A stretch of 13,805 nucleotides of DNA from Thermoleophilaceae bacterium (lineage in GTDB: Bacteria > Actinomycetota > Thermoleophilia > Solirubrobacterales > Thermoleophilaceae). The stretch spans positions 1 through 13,805 of the forward strand of contig JACCZP010000265.1 in the NCBI GenBank assembly GCA_013695885.1, read 5' to 3'. The notes under the pieces were generated by a model. The model did no database searches and was not told where the DNA came from. It saw only the letters and a program-made list of their open reading frames with translations. Below, in pieces: positions 6,019 through 11,454 of this stretch. Position numbers and translations under genes: made by a program. The stretch's first letter is position 1. Every line of letters begins with the position of its first letter.

Positions 6019-6798
6019 ATGAGCACGCCGATCGCCGGCTCCGGTGCCGAGGTCCTGGGCCTGCTGGAGGAGGTCGAGGCCGGCCGCCTGAGCCCCGTCG
6101 AGGCACTCGAGCGACTGAGCACGCAGCCCTTCCGTGACCTCGGCTTCGCACGCGTGGACACCCATCGCGAGCTGCGTCAAGGCGCCCCCGAGGCGGTGCT
6201 GGCCGAGGGCAAGACCCCCGCCGAGGTGCAGACCATCGTCTCCGCGATGCTCGAGGACGGAGCCGGGTCGGTGATGGTCACCCGAGCGAGCGCCGAGGCA
6301 CGCGCCGCGGTGCGCCGGGTGGCGCCCGACGCCGAGGAGGATGAGCGTGCCGGCCTCGCATGGGTCGCACGGCGGACGCCCGTCGAGTGCGGGCTCGTGG
6401 CCATCGTCTCCGGCGGTACCTCCGACCGCCCTGCGGTCCGCGAGGCCGAGGTGCGGGCGCGACTGCTCGGCGCCGGGGTGGCCACTCACGAGGACGCGGG
6501 GGTGGCCGGCCTGCACCGCCTGCTTCCCGTGCTCGAGGACCTGCGGCGCGCGGACTGCGTGGTGGTGGTGGCGGGTCAGGACGCGGCGCTGTGCTCGGTG
6601 ATCGGAGGGTTGGTGAGCGCGCCGGTGATCGGAGTGCCCACCTCCGCCGGCTACGGGGTGGCCTTCGGCGGACTGACCGCGCTGGCGTCAATGCTCGCCT
6701 CGTGCGCGGCAGGCGTGGCCGTGGTGGGCATCGACGACGGGTTCGGCGCGGGCACGATCGCTGCCCGGGTGGCGCGGGCCGCCGGCGGTGCGCTATGA
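6019..6798 (+). CDS. larB: nickel-pincer cofactor biosynthesis protein LarB
   Basis: LarB carboxylates nicotinic acid adenine dinucleotide at C5 and cleaves it to pyridinium-3,5-biscarboxylic acid mononucleotide, the first step to the nickel-pincer nucleotide (NPN). It has 259 aa, normal for the family. The N-terminal LarB-specific region contains GFARVDTHRELRQGAPEAV (42-60) and EGKTPAEVQ. The C-terminal PurE-like domain contains SGGTSDRPAVREA (131-143) and VPTSAGYGVAFGG (206-218), followed by MLASCAAGVAVVGIDDGFGAG (225-245). The usual NIDNGFGAG is GIDDGFGAG here. The ATG at 6019 is chosen because homology begins soon after it; the frame stays open upstream, but that part reads through the promoter gap and the opposite gene. 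The stop overlaps the larC ATG (ATGA), indicating coupling. Confidence 0.93.
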   Translation: MSTPIAGSGAEVLGLLEEVEAGRLSPVEALERLSTQPFRDLGFARVDTHRELRQGAPEAVLAEGKTPAEVQTIVSAMLEDGAGSVMVTRASAEARAAVRRVAPDAEEDERAGLAWVARRTPVECGLVAIVSGGTSDRPAVREAEVRARLLGAGVATHEDAGVAGLHRLLPVLEDLRRADCVVVVAGQDAALCSVIGGLVSAPVIGVPTSAGYGVAFGGLTALASMLASCAAGVAVVGIDDGFGAGTIAARVARAAGGAL

Positions 6799-7994
6799 GC
6801 CGGCTCCTCTACCTGGACTGCGTAGGCGGTGCGGCGGGCGACATGGTGCTCGGTGCGCTGCTCGATGCGGGCGCATCGGTCGAGCGGGTGCGCAGCGGCC
6901 TGGCCGGGCTCGGGGTGCCGGGGCTCGAGCTGTGCGTCGGCAGGACCACCCGCCAGGGCATCGACGCGGCGAGGGTCGAGGTGCGCGCGGGCGCAGGCCA
7001 GCCCCACCGGCGGTGGAGGGACGTGCGCGAGATGATCACGGGTGCGGGATTGCCCGAGCGAGCCGCAGAGCGGGCGCTTGAGGTCTTCCGGCGGCTGGCC
7101 GAGGCCGAAGGGAGCGTGCACGGGGTCCCGGTCGACGAGGTCCGCTTCCACGAGGTGGGGGAGGCCGACGCCCTGGCCGAGGTGTGCGGCGCGGCGCTGG
7201 CGCTCGAGGATCTCGACGTAGAGCGGGTGCGCTGCTCGCCGCTCGCACTCGGACGGGGGACCGTGGAGGCGGCGCACGGCCGGCTCCCGCTGCCCGCCCC
7301 GGCAGTGCTCGAGCTCCTGAGGGGCGCGCCGGTGCACGGCTCGGACGCCGGCGCCGAGACCGTCACGCCGACGGGCGCGGCGCTGTGCGTGGCGCTGTCC
7401 GAGGGCTTCGGCGATATCCCGCCCATGCGCCTCGAGGTGGTGGGCAACGGCGCGGGCGCGCGGGACCGCGGTCCGGTGCCGAATCTGGTGCGCGCGCTGG
7501 TGGGCGAGCCGCTTGCGGCGGGCGACGGCGGCTCCGAAGGCCGCGTGTCCCTCCTCGAGACGAACCTCGACGACGTGGCCGGGGAGCTGCTCCCCGACGC
7601 CGCCGCGGCCTCGTTCGCGGCGGGGGCCCTCGACGTGTGGACCACGCCGGTCCAGATGAAGAAGGGACGGCCGGGTGTCGTGCTCTCCGCGCTCGTGCGC
7701 CCCGAGCGCGAGCGCGCGGTGGCCCGGGCCATGGTGCGCGAGACCGGCACGCTGGGAGTGCGCACGACCGAGGTGCGGCGCCTCGAGCTCGATCGCGAGT
7801 GGCGGACCGTCAGGGTGGGCGGCGAGGCCGTGCGCGTCAAGGTCGGGCGCCTCGACGGGGTGCAGATGAGCGTCGCCCCCGAGCACGAGGACTGCCGCCG
7901 GGCGGCCGAGCGGACGGGACGCAGCGTGCGCACGGTCTGGGCGGAGGCGCTCGCCGCCGCCTCCGGCGACAGGAAGCCCGGCCACGATGGCTGA
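6795..7994 (+). CDS. larC: nickel-pincer cofactor nickel insertase LarC, single uninterrupted ORF
   Basis: LarC inserts nickel into the dithiolated pyridinium mononucleotide in a CTP-dependent reaction to give NPN. It has 399 aa. Visible blocks are YLDCVGGAAGDMVLGALLDAG (6-26, corresponding to the family's D-C-x-S-G-x-S-G-D-M), VRFHEVGEADALAEV (116-130), AETVTPTGAAL (187-197), VSLLETNLDD (251-260) and VQMKKGRPGVVLSAL (286-300). In Lactobacillus plantarum the protein is made from larC1/larC2 by a programmed frameshift. Here both halves are in one frame, joined by a Gly/Ser-containing linker around 238-250. Translation starts inside the larB stop (ATGA). The end overlaps the larE start by 8 bases. 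There is no Shine-Dalgarno, so expression depends on coupling. Confidence 0.94.
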   Translation: MSRLLYLDCVGGAAGDMVLGALLDAGASVERVRSGLAGLGVPGLELCVGRTTRQGIDAARVEVRAGAGQPHRRWRDVREMITGAGLPERAAERALEVFRRLAEAEGSVHGVPVDEVRFHEVGEADALAEVCGAALALEDLDVERVRCSPLALGRGTVEAAHGRLPLPAPAVLELLRGAPVHGSDAGAETVTPTGAALCVALSEGFGDIPPMRLEVVGNGAGARDRGPVPNLVRALVGEPLAAGDGGSEGRVSLLETNLDDVAGELLPDAAAASFAAGALDVWTTPVQMKKGRPGVVLSALVRPERERAVARAMVRETGTLGVRTTEVRRLELDREWRTVRVGGEAVRVKVGRLDGVQMSVAPEHEDCRRAAERTGRSVRTVWAEALAAASGDRKPGHDG

Positions 7995-8832
7995 CCTCGA
8001 CCGCCGCCGCGAGGCGCTCGAGCAACGTCTGCGTGAGCTCGGCAGCGTGGTCGTGGCCCTCTCCGGGGGCGTCGACTCGTCGCTCGTGGCCGCGCTCGCT
8101 GCACGTGCGCTCGGGCCGAGGGCCGTCGCGGTCACCGCGGTATCCCCGGCGCTCGCCACCGGGGAGCTCGACGGCGCGGCTCGCGTGGCCGCCGCCGTGG
8201 GCATCGCGCACGAGACCGTCACCACCGCCGAGCTGGCGCGCGAGGGCTACCGCCGCAACGGCCCCGACCGCTGCTACCACTGCAAGTCGGAGCTCTACGA
8301 GAGCCTGGCCGCGCGCGCCGCGGCGGCCGGCGGCGCCACCGTGCTCTCGGGCGCGAACGCCGACGACCTCGGGGACTGGCGCCCCGGTCTACGGGCCGCC
8401 GCGGAGCGCGGCGTCGTCCACCCTCTCGTCGAGGCGGAGCTCGGGAAGGCCGAGGTGCGCGAGCTGGCGCGCCGGTTGGGGGTCCCCAGCGCGGAGAAGG
8501 CGGCCAGCCCGTGCCTGGCGTCGCGCGTGCCCTACGGGACGCCGGTCGATCCCGGCACCCTGCGCCGCATCGATCGGGCCGAGCGCGCGGTACGCGACCT
8601 CGGCTACGGGCCGCCCCTGCGGGTGCGCCACCACGGCGAGCTCGGCCGGGTCGAGCTCGGCGAGATCGACCTGGGCCGAGCGCTCACCCCCCACGGCGGG
8701 AGGGAGATCGCCGAGGCCCTGCGCTCCGCGGGCTACGCCCGCGCGGAGGTGGCCGCAGAGCCCTTTCGCTCGGGCTCGCTGAACGTGTCGCCGCGCGCAG
8801 GAAGGGAGGCGCCGGTCTCGAGCACCTGTTGA
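7987..8832 (+). CDS. larE: ATP-dependent sulfur transferase LarE of nickel-pincer cofactor synthesis
   Basis: LarE adenylates the pyridinium biscarboxylate and converts its carboxylates to thiocarboxylates. It has 281 aa. The PP-loop ATP-pyrophosphatase motif SGGVDSS is at 26-32. The DRCYHCKSELY block holds Cys96 and Cys99. The SPCLASRVPYG block holds Cys176, the position of the sacrificial sulfur donor in the L. plantarum enzyme. The trio C96/C99/C176 would also fit the [4Fe-4S]-dependent LarE class that recycles sulfur; which mechanism applies is inference. The family core ends near FRSGSLN (260-266); the last 15 residues are an unusual tail. The start overlaps larC by 8 bases. The final 100 bases lie antisense to the end of the GGDEF-EAL gene. 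Confidence 0.93.
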   Translation: MADLDRRREALEQRLRELGSVVVALSGGVDSSLVAALAARALGPRAVAVTAVSPALATGELDGAARVAAAVGIAHETVTTAELAREGYRRNGPDRCYHCKSELYESLAARAAAAGGATVLSGANADDLGDWRPGLRAAAERGVVHPLVEAELGKAEVRELARRLGVPSAEKAASPCLASRVPYGTPVDPGTLRRIDRAERAVRDLGYGPPLRVRHHGELGRVELGEIDLGRALTPHGGREIAEALRSAGYARAEVAAEPFRSGSLNVSPRAGREAPVSSTC

Positions 8833-10697
8833 GGCCGCCCGAGGAGGTATCCCTGCGCGCCCTGCACGGGGATCCCCCCGCCGCCGGCCTCGCGGACGAG
8901 CGCCAACATCTCCGGGGTCTCGATGCCCTCGGCGATCACGAACGCCTCGATCTCGCGCGCGAACGACACGATGGAGACGAGCATCGCCCGTCCCGCCCGG
9001 TCCTCGAGGGCCGAGGCGATCACCTCGCGGTCGATCTTGACGAAGTCGACCGTGAGCCGGCGCAGCATCTCGAGGCCGGAGTTGCCGGCGCCCACGTCGT
9101 CGAGCGCCACCTTGAAGCCGAGCTCGCGCAGTCGCGTGACCTCCGGCACGATCGCCGCGACCGCGGCTCCGGAGCGCTCGGAGATCTCCACCACGAGCCG
9201 ACCGGGGTCGAGGCCTACGGCCCCCGCCCCCTCCCGGAGGCGGTCGGCGGCCCCGGGCATCTGGGTCAGCGTGCAGGGCGCGAAGTTCAGGAACAGCAGC
9301 GAGTCCGCCGGCAGCTCGCCGGCGCGCCGTAGGGCCGCGGCCCTGCATATCGCGTCGAGGTCGCACTCGTGGCCGATGCTCTCGGCAACGCGGAAGGCCT
9401 CGAGAGGCCCTTCGAGCCCGTAGGAGGCGGTGGGTCGGGCCAGCGCCTCGTATCCGAGAACGGTCTCGGTCCCGAGGTCCCAGATCGGCTGGAAGGCCAT
9501 CCCCACCTGCCCGTCGTCCATCAGCGCCCGCAGCGCGCGGGCGTGCTCCATGGTCACGACGGGGTCAGGCCGGCGCATGTCCCCGAACGACACGCGGACG
9601 TTGCGCCCGCGGCGCTTGGCCTCGTAGACGGCCGAGTCCGCCCGACCCCAGAGCGCGTCCGAGCGCTCGCCCGCCTTCGCGGCGGCCGCATGGCCGATGC
9701 TCACGGTGACGCCGGGGAGCCGCTCGGCGATGTCGTTGCGCACCCGCTCGAGCGCCGTTCGCGCCGACTTGCGGTCGGTGCGGGGCAGCAGGAGCGCGAA
9801 CTCGTCGCCGCCGATGCGGAAGGCGCGGTCGCCCTGGCGCGCTGAACTGAGAATCCGGCTGAGCTCCGCGAGCACCCGGTCCCCGTGGAGGTGGCCGTGC
9901 CGGTCGTTCACGAACTTGAAGTCGTCCACGTCGATGACCGCGAGCTCGAGCGGGGTGCGGTGGCGGGCGGCATCGGCCACCGCCCGGTGGAGCTCCTCCT
10001 TGAAGGCACGGTGGTTCTCGAGGTCGGTGAGCCCGTCGCGACGGGCTCGCTGCAGCGCCGCCCGGTGGAGGGCGTTCACACGCCGACCGCCCACGAGGTA
10101 GAAGATCGGCAGCGAGAGCGGGAGGCCGACGAGCACGAACAGGATGAGCCCCACGCGTAGCTCGTCCACGGCCTGGCTGAGCTCGGCGCCGTCGCGATCC
10201 ACCTGGAGCGCCAGGCGCCGGCCGCCGACGCTCACGGGCGCCACGAACGAGAGATCGCCCTGCTCGCGCTCGGCCAGCTCGGCACCGGAGCCGGTGCCCC
10301 GGGCGACCGCCCGGGCGAAGGGCTCCGTGTCGCGCTCGCCCACCTGCGAGCGCTCGCCTGCGGCCACGACCCTCCCGCGCCGGTCGATCAGGAGGGCAAG
10401 CTCGACTCCCGGCCGTCCGGCGATGTCACGCAGCCGGGCGGACACCTCGCGCATCCCCTCGCGGCGGGTGCCCACGCGCGCGGCGCGTGCGAGCGAACGG
10501 GCGTCGGCGGCCTGTGCGGCGGTCTGCTCGGCGACGTAGCGCTCCTCGATCAACCGAGGCACCACGAAGTACGCGACCGCGCCGGACACGAGGAGGGTGA
10601 CGGCGACCGCCAGCAGGAGCCGCCGAATCAGGCTCGGCTCGTGGCGCTCCCCGGGAACGCGAGCGACGGCCTTAGCCCCCTGTCCGGCTGCGTCCAA
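8733..10697 (-). CDS. membrane-anchored GGDEF-EAL cyclic-di-GMP enzyme
   Basis: Predicted 654-aa cyclic-di-GMP synthase/phosphodiesterase in the membrane. TM1 (about 25-48) and TM2 (about 183-203) enclose a sensor region of about 130 residues outside the cytoplasm (DIAGRPGVELALLIDRRGRV suggests a CACHE-like fold). The GGDEF domain has an intact GGDEF (296-300) and a classic inhibitory I-site RxxD (287-290) five residues before it. The EAL domain keeps EAL (417-419), Asn471, Glu504, the DD pair (533-534), Lys554, Glu590 and Gln615. Both activities are therefore plausible and neither side looks degenerate. The start is a TTG at 10697 without Shine-Dalgarno; TACACT 7 bases upstream suggests a leaderless message. 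Residues after about 625 are a non-domain tail encoded opposite larE. No partner gene is evident; the ligand is unknown. Confidence 0.92.
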   Translation of the reverse strand: MDAAGQGAKAVARVPGERHEPSLIRRLLLAVAVTLLVSGAVAYFVVPRLIEERYVAEQTAAQAADARSLARAARVGTRREGMREVSARLRDIAGRPGVELALLIDRRGRVVAAGERSQVGERDTEPFARAVARGTGSGAELAEREQGDLSFVAPVSVGGRRLALQVDRDGAELSQAVDELRVGLILFVLVGLPLSLPIFYLVGGRRVNALHRAALQRARRDGLTDLENHRAFKEELHRAVADAARHRTPLELAVIDVDDFKFVNDRHGHLHGDRVLAELSRILSSARQGDRAFRIGGDEFALLLPRTDRKSARTALERVRNDIAERLPGVTVSIGHAAAAKAGERSDALWGRADSAVYEAKRRGRNVRVSFGDMRRPDPVVTMEHARALRALMDDGQVGMAFQPIWDLGTETVLGYEALARPTASYGLEGPLEAFRVAESIGHECDLDAICRAAALRRAGELPADSLLFLNFAPCTLTQMPGAADRLREGAGAVGLDPGRLVVEISERSGAAVAAIVPEVTRLRELGFKVALDDVGAGNSGLEMLRRLTVDFVKIDREVIASALEDRAGRAMLVSIVSFAREIEAFVIAEGIETPEMLALVREAGGGGIPVQGAQGYLLGRPQQVLETGASLPARGDTFSEPERKGSAATSARA

Positions 10698-10704
10698 GCC
10701 AACA

Positions 10705-10710
10705 AGTGTA
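10705..10710 (-). promoter_or_regulatory. candidate -10 element of the GGDEF-EAL gene
   Basis: TACACT on the minus strand, 7 bases before the TTG start, within an AT-richer patch (10695-10725) that stands out in this GC-rich DNA. No good -35 is seen at 16-18 bases. Confidence 0.45.
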
Positions 10711-10754
10711 GATCGGAACTAACCTGAACGCGCCCGCGCCGCCGCGCGCCGCCG

Positions 10755-11402
10755 CTACCTTTCGCGCGTGCCCGCGCGCGGGTCAAGCGCCGGGCGCAGA
10801 AGGGCCACCAGGGCGTCGCACTGGCGGCGCAGGGCCACTTCGCCGAGCGGGTCCTCGCCGGTCAGCTTCAGCCGGAAGGGTGCGTCCGAGAAGTACGTGA
10901 GCACCGATCCGTAGACGACCTGCATGAGCTCGAGCGGATCGTGCGGGCGGAGCCGCCCGGCGGCGGTCTCGCGCTCCAGGAACGCGACCGATCGCTCGAG
11001 GAACGGGAGCAGGAACTCGGCGATCGCGTCCTCGAGTCGCCCACCGCCCTCGAGCGCCTCGCGGCGAACGATCCGCACGAAGTCCTGGTGGTCCTCGAAG
11101 AAGCGGAACCCGGCCTCGACGAGCGCGGCCACCTGCTCGAAGCCGCGGAGTGGGTTCTCGATGGCGAGGCGCGTCTCCTCGGCCCAGTCGCCCACCGCCT
11201 GCTCGATCACCGCTCGGTAGAGGCCCTCCTTGGATGAGAAGTAGTAGAGGAGGGTGGGGTGGCGAAGGCCGGCCCGCCCGGCGATGGCCTGGAGACGCGC
11301 GCCCGCGAAGCCCCGGTCCGCGAACTCCGAGCGGGCCACTTCGAGTATGCGCTCCCGAGAGGACGCCTCCCCGATGACCGGTGCGCCTGCCTTCGCACTC
11401 AT
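10755..11402 (-). CDS. TetR-family transcriptional regulator
   Basis: A 215-aa repressor-type protein. The N-terminal TetR DNA-binding domain is clear: SRERILEVARSEFADRGFAG (15-34), then a helix-turn-helix around 35-58 with LQAIAGRAGLRHPTLLYYF and SKEGLYRAV. The C-terminal helical part, the ligand and dimer domain, is divergent as usual, so the inducer cannot be named. It is transcribed away from the acyl-CoA-reductase/HAD fusion gene, 52 bases apart, with a perfect inverted repeat between them. This arrangement predicts repression of both the fusion gene and itself, relieved perhaps by an acyl-CoA or fatty acid (inference from the target). The ATG at 11402 has no strong Shine-Dalgarno; TACGCT (11412-11417) 9 bases upstream is a possible -10. 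Confidence 0.93.
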   Translation of the reverse strand: MSAKAGAPVIGEASSRERILEVARSEFADRGFAGARLQAIAGRAGLRHPTLLYYFSSKEGLYRAVIEQAVGDWAEETRLAIENPLRGFEQVAALVEAGFRFFEDHQDFVRIVRREALEGGGRLEDAIAEFLLPFLERSVAFLERETAAGRLRPHDPLELMQVVYGSVLTYFSDAPFRLKLTGEDPLGEVALRRQCDALVALLRPALDPRAGTRER

Positions 11403-11411
11403 CCCGCGGGC

Positions 11412-11417
11412 AGCGTA
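11412..11417 (-). promoter_or_regulatory. candidate -10 element of tetR
   Basis: TACGCT on the minus strand, 9 bases before the tetR ATG, sharing two bases with the palindromic operator. No clear -35. Confidence 0.35.
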
Positions 11418-11431
11418 CTGACAAGTCAGTA
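11416..11431. promoter_or_regulatory. probable TetR operator, perfect inverted repeat
   Basis: TACTGACAAGTCAGTA is a perfect palindrome with 7-base arms (TACTGAC / GTCAGTA) around AA. It lies between the divergent tetR and fusion genes, overlapping the -35 of the latter and the -10 candidate of the former. Size, symmetry and position are typical of an operator for a neighbouring TetR-family protein. An AT-containing palindrome like this is unlikely by chance in such GC-rich DNA. Confidence 0.8.
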
Positions 11432-11446
11432 GAGGAGAGGTAAGGT
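11418..11446 (+). promoter_or_regulatory. promoter of the acyl-CoA reductase/HAD fusion gene
   Basis: CTGACA (11418-11423, five of six matches to TTGACA), a 17-base spacer, then TAAGGT (11441-11446). This is the best sigma70-type promoter in the window. The -10 ends 8 bases before the GTG at 11455, so the transcript would start at or within about two bases of the start codon. The -35 is inside the inverted repeat, so bound TetR protein should block RNA polymerase. Confidence 0.6.
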
Positions 11447-11454
11447 GCCGAGCG

